Assembly: GCA_034927445.1 (NCBI GenBank)
Contig: JAYFPZ010000006.1
Span: 1-64,000 of the forward strand
From: PHAA01 sp034927445
GTDB lineage: Bacteria; Bacillota; Syntrophomonadia; Syntrophomonadales; Syntrophomonadaceae
Direction of reading: 5' to 3'
DNA length: 64,000 nt
Shown here: one piece after another, positions 7,630-16,798 of the stretch
Position numbering within the stretch: the stretch's first letter is position 1
How the letters are laid out: every line of letters starts with the position of its first letter
The notes under the pieces: model-generated
Database searches by the model: none
Seen by the model: only the letters and a program-made list of their open reading frames with translations
Told to the model about the DNA's origin: nothing
Program-made: the position numbers and the translations under genes

Positions 7630-8553
7630 ATGAAAATCGTAGATTTACACTGTGACACGATTTCGTGTCTGACGGGGAAGGGCGGTTCCCTGTGGCGTAA
7701 TCAAAATCAATATGATTTGGTGAGAGCCCAATCAGCGCAATTATATCTGCAATTCTTTGCTCTGTTTACTATGCCGGCCGATAGAAACATAGCCTTGCGC
7801 AGTATTTTTAAACAGGTTGAAAAATTTTGGCAGGAGATGGAAAGTTATGCCGACTGGTGCTATCATCTAACCAGTAGCCAGGATCTGGATAGAAACTATA
7901 ATAACAACCGGCTGGCCTGTATTTTGCACCTGGAAGGGGCAGAATGCCTGGGAAATGACATCGAAATACTTCAGCTATTGTATCGCTTAGGCCTGCGGAG
8001 CCTGGGGCTGACCTGGAATCACCGCAATCTCCTGGCTGACGGCGGAGGTGAAGGTGAACATGCCGGAGGGTTAAGCCGTAAGGGGAAAGAGGTTCTCAGG
8101 CAAATGGAAAAGCTGAGGATTATTCTGGATTTGTCTCATCTTGCAGAGCCGTCGTTTTATAATGCTTTGGACCTATATTCACTGCCGGTGCTGGTCACCC
8201 ATGCCAACGCCAGGTCGCTCTGTCCGCATTGGCGTAATCTGAGCGACCAACAATTGCGGGTACTGGCCGAGCATGGCGGTGTAGTAGGAATTACCCAGGT
8301 GGCTGACTTTGTGAAGGAAGGGCATGCCAACATTGATGATATGATTGATCATATTGTCTACATTGCAGATTTGATCGGGGTGGAACATGTCGCTCTGGGG
8401 TCGGATTTTGACGGGGCTGACAATATGGTTATGGCTGATGTGGCGGGATATGCCCAACTTCCGGAATTGCTTCTCAAGCGAGGTTTCTCCGAGTATGAAT
8501 CAGAATTAATCTGTAGTAAAAATGCGTTAGGGGTAATAAATAATGTATTATGA
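7630..8553 (+). CDS. Membrane (renal-type) dipeptidase, peptidase family M19
   Basis: A 307-aa zinc amidohydrolase. The metal ligands of the family are visible: HCDT at residues 6-9, EGAE near 99, DLSHLAE near 170 and the C-terminal GSDFDG near 253. Members cleave dipeptides, including D-containing ones; some act on other amides. The ATG at 7630 is preferred because TGGAGG at 7619-7624 is its Shine-Dalgarno sequence, while the in-frame ATG at 7618 overlaps it. A small CGCCG/CGGCG hairpin precedes the gene. It overlaps the next gene by 11 nt, so the two are translationally coupled. Confidence 0.88.
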   Translation: MKIVDLHCDTISCLTGKGGSLWRNQNQYDLVRAQSAQLYLQFFALFTMPADRNIALRSIFKQVEKFWQEMESYADWCYHLTSSQDLDRNYNNNRLACILHLEGAECLGNDIEILQLLYRLGLRSLGLTWNHRNLLADGGGEGEHAGGLSRKGKEVLRQMEKLRIILDLSHLAEPSFYNALDLYSLPVLVTHANARSLCPHWRNLSDQQLRVLAEHGGVVGITQVADFVKEGHANIDDMIDHIVYIADLIGVEHVALGSDFDGADNMVMADVAGYAQLPELLLKRGFSEYESELICSKNALGVINNVL

Positions 8554-9385
8554 TTTGCATATACACACCAATGCTTCGGATGGCGAGGATGCACCGGAAA
8601 CTGTAATTTTAAAAGCGGTTGAGGCAGGACTCAGCGGTTTAGCCATTACCGACCATGATACACTTGCCGGACTGGAACCAGCCCGGCATTTTATCGAGGA
8701 AAACCGGTTGGAGATTGATTTGATACCGGGGATTGAATTGAATACGGACTATGACAGCGATGACCTCCATATATTGGGTTACTTTATTAATTGCAGCAAT
8801 GGCTGCCTGCAAAACCGGCTGGACGATATCAGGGCCCAGAGATACGCCCGGGCGGAAAAGATAATAGCCTTACTGCAGGATATGGGTATCAATATTACCT
8901 TGGCCCAGGTTCAGGCCACGGCTCAGGGTAAGTTGATCGGACGGCCTCATATTGCCCGGGTCCTATGCGGCAATGGCTATGCCAATTCCCAAGAGGAGGC
9001 ATTTCAGCGTTACATTGAGCGGGGCCGGCCAGCTTACGTGCCGCGTTATAAATTTTCACCCCTGGAGGCGATCGAATTGATCAAACAATCGGGAGGAATA
9101 GCGGTACTGGCTCATCCCGGTCTGATTAAAGACCGTTCCAAAATATATGACAGCATCAAATATGGTATAGAAGGTCTGGAAGTATTCTATCCTGAACATA
9201 CGGAAGCACAAGTGCTGGAGTTTGCCAATCTGGCCGGTGAGTATAATTTATTAATAACCGGAGGGTCGGATTATCACGGCGCAAACAGCGGCGCAAGTCG
9301 AGGCCGGCTGGGCTTGGCCCGGGTTGATAAAAATATAATTAATCGAATGAAGCAATACTATAGGGAGAAAAAACAAAAAGAATAA
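8543..9385 (+). CDS. PHP-domain phosphoesterase (YciV/TrpH type)
   Basis: A 280-aa protein with the PHP metal-binding motifs DLHIHTNASDG at residues 4-14, ITDHDT near 37, GIELNT near 65, LAHPG near 189 and GGSDYHG near 239. Related proteins are 3',5'-nucleoside bisphosphate phosphatases or 5'-to-3' exoribonucleases of the RNase AM type. It starts inside the last codons of the dipeptidase gene, an 11-nt overlap that implies coupling, although no functional link is obvious. Family assignment is firm; substrate is inferred. Confidence 0.88.
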   Translation: MYYDLHIHTNASDGEDAPETVILKAVEAGLSGLAITDHDTLAGLEPARHFIEENRLEIDLIPGIELNTDYDSDDLHILGYFINCSNGCLQNRLDDIRAQRYARAEKIIALLQDMGINITLAQVQATAQGKLIGRPHIARVLCGNGYANSQEEAFQRYIERGRPAYVPRYKFSPLEAIELIKQSGGIAVLAHPGLIKDRSKIYDSIKYGIEGLEVFYPEHTEAQVLEFANLAGEYNLLITGGSDYHGANSGASRGRLGLARVDKNIINRMKQYYREKKQKE

Positions 9386-9436
9386 AATAATATCAAATTT
9401 ATAGCAGGAAATTATCCCATGCCCGTAGAACTTACT

Positions 9437-9460
9437 AATTTATTGTCAAATTTATTGTCA
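9437..9460. repeat. 12-bp direct repeat upstream of the LysM hydrolase
   Basis: AATTTATTGTCA is repeated head to tail (9437-9448 and 9449-9460) and followed by AATTGTTA. It gives closely spaced TGTCAA/TGTTAA hexamers ahead of a cell-wall hydrolase gene. These are similar to, but not a match for, the WalR pattern TGTWAH-N5-TGTWAH. Confidence 0.5.
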
Positions 9461-9491
9461 AATTGTTAAGTTTTATGAAGGGTGGGGTAGA

Positions 9492-10331
9492 ATGAGAAAG
9501 AAAGCATGGACATGCATACTAGCCTTGTATTTAAGCATGTTTGCCGGCATTGGCGCAGTCATGGCTAGTCCTGCTACATATATTGTCAAATCCGGTGATT
9601 GTTTGTGGACCATCTCCAATTCGACCGGGGTAAGCGTAGATACAATTAAACAGCTAAACGGCTTAACTTCGGATTTTCTGCAGGTGGGACAGGTCCTTGC
9701 ATTGAATAATGCGACGACGGCTTCGACGGCTCAAGCCGTTGCCCCATCCGTTCCGGCGACCCAATCAACCTCGGTATATGTTATCTGTCCCGGCGACAAC
9801 CTGTGGACTATAGCTCAGAAATTCGGGACTACGGTAGATAATCTAAAAGCATTGAACGGGTTGACCAATGATGCGCTTTATGCGGGTAATACCTTAATAG
9901 TGAGCGGCACCGCTCCTGCGGTTTCTCCGGTTCAGGTTTCCAGGTCAGGATCAAGTGTCACCGGATCCAGTATCGTGGCTAAAGCGGCTCAGTACCTGGG
10001 GACACCTTACCGGTACGGAGGGGCAAGCCCGGGAGGATTTGACTGCTCAGGATTTACCACCTACATATACAGTCAATTTGGCATTAGTTTAAACCGAACC
10101 GCGGCTGGACAATATAGTAATGGATTTTCAGTCAGCAAGGCCGGCCTCGCACCCGGCGATCTGGTATTTTTCCGCTGTTACAGCAGCAGTATCGACCATG
10201 TTGGGATATATGCCGGAAACGGTCAAATCATTCATTCAAGTTCACCCAAGAGCGGCGGAGTTATCTATTCGAATCTTAACAGCGGTTATTATGCCAACAC
10301 CTATTATGGAGCCAGAAGAATTATTAGGTAA
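9492..10331 (+). CDS. Secreted LysM - NlpC/P60 peptidoglycan endopeptidase
   Basis: A 279-aa exported wall hydrolase. It has a signal peptide (about residues 1-25, ending AVMAS-P). Two LysM repeats follow, at about 30-73 (YIVKSGDCLWTI) and 95-137 (YVICPGDNLWTI). A linker leads to an NlpC/P60 domain at about 158-279. The catalytic Cys is in FDCSG near 182, and the His residues are in DHVGIY near 236 and IIHSSS near 248. The family cleaves the D-Glu to diamino acid bond in stem peptides. GGGTGGGG about 5 nt before the ATG serves as ribosome-binding site. The gene could act in growth, spore germination or division. Confidence 0.93.
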   Translation: MRKKAWTCILALYLSMFAGIGAVMASPATYIVKSGDCLWTISNSTGVSVDTIKQLNGLTSDFLQVGQVLALNNATTASTAQAVAPSVPATQSTSVYVICPGDNLWTIAQKFGTTVDNLKALNGLTNDALYAGNTLIVSGTAPAVSPVQVSRSGSSVTGSSIVAKAAQYLGTPYRYGGASPGGFDCSGFTTYIYSQFGISLNRTAAGQYSNGFSVSKAGLAPGDLVFFRCYSSSIDHVGIYAGNGQIIHSSSPKSGGVIYSNLNSGYYANTYYGARRIIR

Positions 10332-10352
10332 AGCAGTGCAGGGGGATTAATA

Positions 10353-10736
10353 ATGCAGCACGATCTGTTAGGTATTCCTTGTTCGATAACTGATACGAAC
10401 GAGTGGAAAGAGCTTGAAGCCCGGGAATATACGATTGGTCCGGATAAATTGATGGAAGAGATACTGGCCAAAAAGCTATTCAGTAATACGGAAATAATGT
10501 GGATATTGAGAAGAATGGTATTCTTCTATGGCAAAAAAGACAGTTTGCTTAAATTGGCGCCGCCTGAACGCCTGTTGGCTAATATGAATGATTTATTGAG
10601 AGCTTTTTATATTCTGTTTGATTATCAAAACCCGGATCTGGATGATAATATACGCAGTTATATTTGTGCCCGATTAACCGGAGCAACCTGGGGTGTAAGC
10701 GAAAGAACCCGTGAGTATTTATACAAGTTGAATTAA
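10353..10736 (+). CDS. Unrecognised 127-aa protein downstream of the wall hydrolase
   Basis: I cannot place this protein in a family. It is predicted to be soluble and mostly helical, with no Cys cluster or signal peptide. Notable stretches are MEEILAKKLFSNTEIMWILR and LLANMNDLLRAFYILFDYQN. It starts 21 nt after the hydrolase stop with AGGGGG about 7 nt before the ATG, so it is probably cotranscribed. No further function can be read from the sequence. Confidence 0.7.
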   Translation: MQHDLLGIPCSITDTNEWKELEAREYTIGPDKLMEEILAKKLFSNTEIMWILRRMVFFYGKKDSLLKLAPPERLLANMNDLLRAFYILFDYQNPDLDDNIRSYICARLTGATWGVSERTREYLYKLN

Positions 10737-10861
10737 ACCCTGGCTGTTCGAGGTTAATGGGATGCTATTGGTTCATGGTTCTTATAACTACTACGATACC
10801 GCCATAAGGCGGTATTATTTTAGCCAAACATGCTGGGAGAAAGTGGCCGCGGAGGTAATAG

Positions 10862-11497
10862 ATGGATAAAAGGGAGCGGGGGCTGCAAATCAAATCAATA
10901 ATTAAGCTCGAAGAAAGGATTGCCAAGTGCAGTCGCTGTCCGGAACTAATCAGATGTACGGGCAAGCCATCTCTCGGCAAAGGTGATATGGAGCCTCAGG
11001 TATTGCTGGTGTTTGAATGCGAAAACTACCAAACTAGCGATATTAAATGGATTATCGAACTTCGCAATACGATTAGAACGCATTTTAGGATTGAGAGAGT
11101 GTACTATACCTTTATGGTACGCTGCCATCCTAAAGCGTGTGTTTTAAATCAAGGAAATCCAATGTGTTCAACCGGTAAACTGGCCAACCCCAATAATACC
11201 TGTTTATTAAACGGGCAGCCCTGTGAGGGGATCCCGATTAAACCTACCAGTGAGCAGATAATTAGTTGTATGTACTTTGCCCTGGAAGAAATAGATATTT
11301 TGAAGCCGCAGTATGTAATACTGTTTGGCAGCCGGGTCGAAGAATTTATTTTAAAATCATACGGTATTTTCGATATTGGCAGCAATTATCCGGCTTATCG
11401 CTATGAGTCAACTACGATCCTGACCCTGGCCGACACCAAGGAATACAAAACTGACGACATTAAAAGACTTACCGAATTGGCTAATATTGTTGGATAA
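10862..11497 (+). CDS. Degenerate family-4 uracil-DNA glycosylase-like Fe-S protein
   Basis: This 211-aa protein aligns by eye with Fe-S uracil-DNA glycosylases. C23 and C26 (CSRCPEL), C88 (FMVRCHP, compare NVVKCRP in true enzymes) and C136 (PTSEQIISC, compare PTPEEIEAC) keep the four cluster-ligand positions. The catalytic motifs are lost: the GEAPG loop is replaced by LVFECENYQ near 50, and the C-terminal HPS motif by LADTKEY. About 30 residues with four extra Cys (93, 102, 114, 121) are inserted between the third and fourth ligands. It may bind nucleic acid or an Fe-S cluster without glycosylase activity. It is followed by a terminator. Confidence 0.6.
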   Translation: MDKRERGLQIKSIIKLEERIAKCSRCPELIRCTGKPSLGKGDMEPQVLLVFECENYQTSDIKWIIELRNTIRTHFRIERVYYTFMVRCHPKACVLNQGNPMCSTGKLANPNNTCLLNGQPCEGIPIKPTSEQIISCMYFALEEIDILKPQYVILFGSRVEEFILKSYGIFDIGSNYPAYRYESTTILTLADTKEYKTDDIKRLTELANIVG

Positions 11498-11525
11498 AAT
11501 ACCAACCACAAATATAAAATTAACG

Positions 11526-11552
11526 AAAGACAGGTAATTTGCCTGTCTTTTG
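11526..11552 (+). terminator. Rho-independent terminator after the UDG-like gene
   Basis: Stem AAAGACAGG (11526-11534) with CCTGTCTTT (11542-11550) and a 7-nt loop, ending in TTTTG. It lies 29 nt after the stop codon. Confidence 0.85.
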
Positions 11553-11664
11553 TATAAACGCCTTTTTTGAGGGCTTGAAGGCAGGCAGCGGGCCTGTCTT
11601 CGGTTCTTTTGTGAGCCTCGCATGAATAATATTTTCTTTAGAGAGAAATCATGGAGGCGGGTAA

Positions 11665-14364
11665 ATGTCGAAAGTTTTGTGGTGGAATATTAATGCTGAT
11701 GACGTTCTTCAGCAACTGGCCAGCGACTCTCATGAAGGTCTAAGTTCGAAAGAAGCGGCCGCTCGCCGGGATCAGTCTCCCAACGTTATGGAAGAAGGCT
11801 CTTCGCTTAAACCGTATACAATTCTATTGAACCAATTTACTGACACCATGGTTCTGGTACTTTTGGGAGCTACGGTAGTGTCAGGCATTGTGGGCGACAT
11901 GGTGGACGCCATTACGATAATGACTATTGTGGTGATCAACGCTATTTTGGGATTCATCCAGGAGTACAAAGCAGAGCGGTCACTGGAAGAGATCAAAAAG
12001 ATGGCTTCGCCCTTTGCCGTGGTAATCAGAAGCGGGCAGCGGATGAAGATTGACGCTAAAGAATTGGCGGCCGGAGATGTGGTATTAATGGAGGCAGGTG
12101 ACAAAGTACCTGCTGATCTTAGATTATTACAGTCATTTGGTCTGGAAATTGATGAGTCGGCGCTAACCGGGGAATCAGTTCCCGCGGAGAAGAGGGCCGA
12201 TGCCCAGTGCAAACCGGATTGCCCGTTGGGAGATCGCAAAAATATGGCCTTTATGGGCACTGCAGTTACCAGAGGCAGAGGCCGGGGAGTAGTTGTCGAA
12301 ACGGGAATGAATACGGTAATGGGCGAAATTGCAGGCATGATGAGAGAAGCTAAACCGGGTATGACACCGTTGCAGGTTAAGCTCGATCAACTGGGCAAAG
12401 TCTTGATAATCCTGTGTATTGTGGTATGTGCAGTGGTAGCGGCACTGGGAATTATAAGGGGTGAAAATGCTCTTACCATGTTTATGGCGGGCATCAGTTT
12501 AGCGGTGGCCGCCATACCGGAGGGACTACCGGCAATTGTTACCGTGGTCCTGGGCCTGGGTGTACAGAGAATGGCCAAACGCAACGCTATCGTCAGAAAA
12601 CTTCCGGCGGTTGAGACCCTGGGCTGCACCACCGTTATTTGTTCAGACAAAACGGGGACGCTGACCCGCAATCAAATGACGGTCAAAAAAATAGCCACCC
12701 GGGACAGCGTTATCGAATTGGAAAACGAAGGGGACCGGCACCGCAAGACCAAAACCATGCGCTCCCAGGCGTTGCCAATAACCCATGACAAGACACTCCA
12801 AATGTTAATGGATATTGCCGCCAATTGCAATAACTCAGAAATAACCGAGGTCCAAGGAAGAATTGAGGTTCAGGGCGACCCCACCGAGGCGGCCTTACTG
12901 GTGATGGCCGGCAGAGCAGGGATCCAGGAGAAAAAAGGATTACTGCGGGAAATACCCTTTGATTCAGACCGCAAGCGGATGAGTGTAATAGTGGAAGACA
13001 TCGAACCTTTGATATTAGTTAAGGGAGCTCTCGATGTTATTATCAATTCATGTTCCTTTATTATGAAAGATAAAAAGATCACCCGTATATCCGCTGAGGA
13101 CATAAAATACTTTTTACAGATGCAGGAGACATGGGCAGCAGGGGCATTGCGTATCCTCGGCTTTGCTTTTAAAAATCTTCAAAAACAGGATTGGGAAAAA
13201 CAGCCGGACAGCCAGCTGGAATCGGACCTGGTTCTGGTAGGCATGTGCGGAATGATCGACCCGCCGAGGCCGGGAGCGGCCAGGTCAATTAGGAGATGTA
13301 TGGGGGCCGGGATCGTCCCTATCATGATTACCGGAGACCATCCTCTGACGGCAGCGGCAATAGCCCGGGAAATAGGGTTAAGCACCAATTCGACGGTAGT
13401 TACCGGCCCGGAAATTGACAATTTGGCGGATGATATTTTATATAAACGAGCGGTGCAGGAGCGTGTCTTTGCCCGGGTTTCCCCCCAGCATAAGAATAGA
13501 ATCGTCTCGGTCCTTAAAGACCAAGGGCAGGTGGTGGCCATGACCGGAGACGGGGTCAACGATGCCCCGGCGATAAAGGCGGCCGATATTGGAATTGCCA
13601 TGGGTATTAGCGGTACTCAGGTGAGTAAAGAAGCTTCAGCGATGATTCTTACCGATGACGATTTCTCGACTATCGTGCAGGCTGTATATGAAGGCCGGGC
13701 CATCTATGATAATATCAGAAAATTCATCAGGTATTTATTGGGATGCAATATCGGTGAGGTATTGGTAATGTTTCTATCGTCCTTGATGGGGCTGCCCTTA
13801 CCTATGCTACCGATTCAGCTGTTATGGGTGAATCTGGTTACTGACGGACTGCCGGCCATGGCGCTGGGGATTGAACCTCCTGAACCGGGAATCATGAAAC
13901 GCAAGCCCCGTCCGAAAAATGAGAGTATTTTTGCCCATGGCCTGGGTTGGATCATCTTTAGCCGCGGCTCCTATATTGCCGCGATCACGATCGCATCATT
14001 TTTAATAGGTCTTTTATGGAGCCGCGGGAACGGCGCAGAAAGTTTGGACCTGGCCCGTAGCATGGCCTTTACCACTCTGGTTTTCGCCCAGCTCTTTTAT
14101 GTTTTTGAATGCCGTTCGGAAATCTATTCGCCCTTTGAATTAGGCTTCTTTAGCAACAAATTTTTGGTGGGGGCGGTATTATGCTCGGTTTGCATGCAGT
14201 TGACAGTCCTATATGTACCCTTTATGCAGACGGTGTTTAAAACCGTCGCTTTATCCTGGTGGGCATGGGTAGTTATTATTATACTGGCCGGGGCCAAACT
14301 TATATGGCGCTTGGTTAAGGAGAGCGGCCGTAGCTCTTTCGGCTATGTAAGGCTTAAACTTTAA
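11665..14364 (+). CDS. Calcium-translocating P-type ATPase (SERCA/PMCA type)
   Basis: An 899-aa P2-type ATPase. It has the N-terminal cation-ATPase domain, the actuator TGES motif near 167, the phosphorylation site CSDKTGTLT near 330, the hinge TGDGVNDAPA near 630 and about ten membrane helices. Calcium-site residues of SERCA are preserved: PEGLP in helix 4, NIGE in helix 5 and NLVTDGLPA in helix 6. This points to Ca2+ export from the cytoplasm rather than Na+/K+ or H+ transport. ATG at 11665 is preceded by GGAGG. The gene is monocistronic, between terminators at 11526 and 14372. Confidence 0.93.
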   Translation: MSKVLWWNINADDVLQQLASDSHEGLSSKEAAARRDQSPNVMEEGSSLKPYTILLNQFTDTMVLVLLGATVVSGIVGDMVDAITIMTIVVINAILGFIQEYKAERSLEEIKKMASPFAVVIRSGQRMKIDAKELAAGDVVLMEAGDKVPADLRLLQSFGLEIDESALTGESVPAEKRADAQCKPDCPLGDRKNMAFMGTAVTRGRGRGVVVETGMNTVMGEIAGMMREAKPGMTPLQVKLDQLGKVLIILCIVVCAVVAALGIIRGENALTMFMAGISLAVAAIPEGLPAIVTVVLGLGVQRMAKRNAIVRKLPAVETLGCTTVICSDKTGTLTRNQMTVKKIATRDSVIELENEGDRHRKTKTMRSQALPITHDKTLQMLMDIAANCNNSEITEVQGRIEVQGDPTEAALLVMAGRAGIQEKKGLLREIPFDSDRKRMSVIVEDIEPLILVKGALDVIINSCSFIMKDKKITRISAEDIKYFLQMQETWAAGALRILGFAFKNLQKQDWEKQPDSQLESDLVLVGMCGMIDPPRPGAARSIRRCMGAGIVPIMITGDHPLTAAAIAREIGLSTNSTVVTGPEIDNLADDILYKRAVQERVFARVSPQHKNRIVSVLKDQGQVVAMTGDGVNDAPAIKAADIGIAMGISGTQVSKEASAMILTDDDFSTIVQAVYEGRAIYDNIRKFIRYLLGCNIGEVLVMFLSSLMGLPLPMLPIQLLWVNLVTDGLPAMALGIEPPEPGIMKRKPRPKNESIFAHGLGWIIFSRGSYIAAITIASFLIGLLWSRGNGAESLDLARSMAFTTLVFAQLFYVFECRSEIYSPFELGFFSNKFLVGAVLCSVCMQLTVLYVPFMQTVFKTVALSWWAWVVIIILAGAKLIWRLVKESGRSSFGYVRLKL

Positions 14365-14371
14365 GACATAG

Positions 14372-14412
14372 GAATAACCTCCGGTTGCATGAACCAGAGG
14401 TTATTCTTTTTA
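14372..14412 (+). terminator. Rho-independent terminator after the calcium ATPase
   Basis: Long stem GAATAACCTC and GGTT pairing with AACC and GAGGTTATTC (14372-14406), loop near GCATG, followed by TTTTTA. Confidence 0.85.
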
Positions 14413-14578
14413 GCTATAAAAGTATAGGGGTGACCCATATCCGGGTCATTCAGGCAAATTTAGTTAAGGTGGGACTATTTATGGGTTGAGTTGTCAGGGG
14501 CAAGTAGGGTATGATGACTAATAGCAGAATTTATATACCCCAAGCAAATAATAGTATAAGGTTTCAAGGAGGCCCCCA

Positions 14579-15523
14579 ATGACTCTTGGCAACGACGACA
14601 AGCGGCATTTTGCAGTATTACCGGATAATGCTGAATCCAGGGTGGACGGCAAGTCAGCCTTAAAATCACCTGGCTCTGACCATGACGAGTTGCAGTTATC
14701 AATCGTATACGAATCTGAGATAACCGCCCCGGATAGGCTGCAGCAATTAATACTGCAGCAACAGGCTCTCCCGATTCCAAGCGAAGTTTTTAAATCTAAG
14801 CTTGGTTCGGTAAAAAAATTTCTTGACGGTATAAAGGCTGCTCAGCATGAGACTGAAAACAAACTGGACCATGACATCTCCAAAATCTTCAATGATTTCG
14901 AAAAATATGCTTATAAACTCCAAAAATATGCGGTATGCAAGACAAATGGAATAATAGATGAAGCCTATTCTGAAAACTACCATAATTGCATGGGCGAGCT
15001 TCAACATGGGTTAAGTGTTCGTTTACAGGAGGGTCTGGCCGAGGTTATGGCTCCCCTTTATATTGATATGGCTGAATATATCCACGCTAAATTAGACCAA
15101 ATCCTGCAAGGTTTTATTGAGGGTACTGAAGCCCTGATCGAGCAAATATACCGGCAGTCGGTTGATCTATTGGGCCTGCAGCAGGAAATCAAAGTAAAAA
15201 TACCGCCCCTACGGAATGAAGCTCTTTATTATGCAGAGGTTAACGACGGCACTTTTACTGAGTCGTCCCCTGATTTCCCCACGGACAACCTGCCCGAATC
15301 ATTTGTATATCCTTTACTCTTAAAGGAAATTAAAATGCGCATCCCGGTAGAAGTGGAAAAACGATTCCACGACTTCAACTTATATTGTTGGGACTACATT
15401 CAAAAAATATCCTGGAGTCTTAAAAATAATATGAAAATAATGGTGGAGGAATCTTTAATCCAGCTTAAAGCGCTACTGGATAAAGCCGCCATTCAAATGG
15501 AAAGCCAAGGGACTCGTATTTAA
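14579..15523 (+). CDS. Unrecognised 314-aa helical protein
   Basis: No family is recognised. The first 50 residues are polar and probably disordered. The rest is rich in amphipathic helices with a coiled-coil look (for example residues about 80-125 and the stretch MAEYIHAKLDQILQGFIEGT). Overall style recalls the helical stalk half of dynamin-like proteins, but no GTPase domain is present. No membrane segment or signal peptide is seen. AAGGAGG lies about 6 nt before the ATG. The gene stands alone between a terminator and a convergent gene. The 183-nt region ahead of it may hold its promoter. Confidence 0.75.
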   Translation: MTLGNDDKRHFAVLPDNAESRVDGKSALKSPGSDHDELQLSIVYESEITAPDRLQQLILQQQALPIPSEVFKSKLGSVKKFLDGIKAAQHETENKLDHDISKIFNDFEKYAYKLQKYAVCKTNGIIDEAYSENYHNCMGELQHGLSVRLQEGLAEVMAPLYIDMAEYIHAKLDQILQGFIEGTEALIEQIYRQSVDLLGLQQEIKVKIPPLRNEALYYAEVNDGTFTESSPDFPTDNLPESFVYPLLLKEIKMRIPVEVEKRFHDFNLYCWDYIQKISWSLKNNMKIMVEESLIQLKALLDKAAIQMESQGTRI

Positions 15524-15567
15524 ATCGTTTACCGGACCTTATTGGAAATTTATTAATGACCAAGACT

Positions 15568-15619
15568 AAAGGACGCGTTTATATCCATGGTAACAGTGGT
15601 TATAAACGCGTCCTTTTGG
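15568..15619. terminator. Bidirectional terminator between convergent genes
   Basis: Perfect 16-bp stem: AAAGGACGCGTTTATA (15568-15583) with its complement at 15601-15616, loop 17 nt. A-tracts and T-tracts on both sides let it work for the 14579 gene and for the minus-strand FBP aldolase/phosphatase. Confidence 0.85.
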
Positions 15620-15672
15620 CATTATGCTTGAAGCTGTTCAAGCCCATGACTCCGGCAGATCTAAGCGAAGCC

Positions 15673-16761
15673 CTATATAAAGCGCTCCTTCAGCTTATTC
15701 ATTACCTCCGGCATGGTGGTATACTCCATCTCATCCAGAGGCAGGCGATGGGGTTCAAAGGGTCCCATCTGTCTTAAATAATCAGCTGCTGCCAGAGATT
15801 TTTGCCGGGCCCGGTCGAAGGCAACATCGGCAAATAGATCTTGAGGGCCTATCAGCTTTCCATTAGCCAACTGGAACCCCAGGGCAATTACGCGAGGCGG
15901 GCCGTCAAACCTGGTCGGAACCGCATCCTTCTGGGACACTGGAATAATCGGGCCAAAATGGGAGCCCCGCATCCAACCCGCAACCAAATGCGGATTAGCA
16001 AAGGGTTCAAGCACTTCTCCCACCGCCGGCAATCCACTTTGACAGCGAATTATCAGCACCGGGTCATCTTTGCCTACATAACGGCCCGCCATCTGGTTCA
16101 ATTTCTGAATGGAGGAAACAGAAGCTATTTCTCCCTTATGGGTATAGATTTTCCTGACCACATAACGGTTGGACGCTCCTAAAAAGATCAATAAGTCATA
16201 AATTTCCTCCGGACAGGAAAAGCTGACACATTTGTCTTCGATCAGATCCAAAACCTCAAAAACAAAGCCATCATGCATTTTAGGGTCTATTACCAGCCCG
16301 ATGGTGTTGAAGGGGTCGGCAAATATCTTGTAAAGCGGGAGGTTCCAGGCGCCCGGTTCAGTTTTATCAGCCATAAATACTATTACCGGTTCACTGGGTC
16401 TCTCTTCAAATTCCATCTCCGCCATTCCCGGCCCCATACCTTTTATATTGCCGGAGAAGGCGTCAGATAGAAGATCCTGACCGGCCCCATACATTTTTAA
16501 CTTCTTTGCGACCGCAGTACAGTTGAGAAAAGTATTCCAGGCCAGGGTATGGATCTTTTCGGCGTTGATTCCTTCCCGGTGGGTGAGTACCAGGTTTATG
16601 TCATCGCCCACATTGGTAACGAAGGAATCTATTAATATATCGGCTCCCTGTTCACCCAGACTTCTTTTCGCTTCCTGCAGCATATCGGGGTGGACGCTGC
16701 CATGCCCGACAAAACCACCTACATCTGCCTTGAATACTGAAAGAGTAATTTTTGCACTCAT
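15673..16761 (-). CDS. fbp: Archaeal-type fructose 1,6-bisphosphate aldolase/phosphatase
   Basis: A 362-aa protein of the bifunctional FBP aldolase/phosphatase family. This enzyme makes fructose 6-phosphate directly from triose phosphates and marks a one-way gluconeogenic route in anaerobes and archaea. The N-terminal ITLSVFKADVGGFVGHGSVH, a series of Asp-containing metal sites (DSFVTNVGDDINLVLTH, DPFNTIG) and the region YDLLIFLGASNRYVVRKIY fit the family; the last should hold the Tyr and Schiff-base Lys. The ATG at 16761 has AGGAGG 9 nt upstream; the longer frame to 16878 lacks one. It runs opposite to its neighbours from its own promoter. Confidence 0.92.
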   Translation of the reverse strand: MSAKITLSVFKADVGGFVGHGSVHPDMLQEAKRSLGEQGADILIDSFVTNVGDDINLVLTHREGINAEKIHTLAWNTFLNCTAVAKKLKMYGAGQDLLSDAFSGNIKGMGPGMAEMEFEERPSEPVIVFMADKTEPGAWNLPLYKIFADPFNTIGLVIDPKMHDGFVFEVLDLIEDKCVSFSCPEEIYDLLIFLGASNRYVVRKIYTHKGEIASVSSIQKLNQMAGRYVGKDDPVLIIRCQSGLPAVGEVLEPFANPHLVAGWMRGSHFGPIIPVSQKDAVPTRFDGPPRVIALGFQLANGKLIGPQDLFADVAFDRARQKSLAAADYLRQMGPFEPHRLPLDEMEYTTMPEVMNKLKERFI

Positions 16762-16798
16762 ATAATTAACCTCCTCTATAAGCCCATTATGATATACT

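Noticed and set aside
15556..15777. A 73-codon plus-strand frame over the convergent terminator
   Set aside because: It reads through the 16-bp terminator stem and into the antisense of the FBP aldolase/phosphatase gene.
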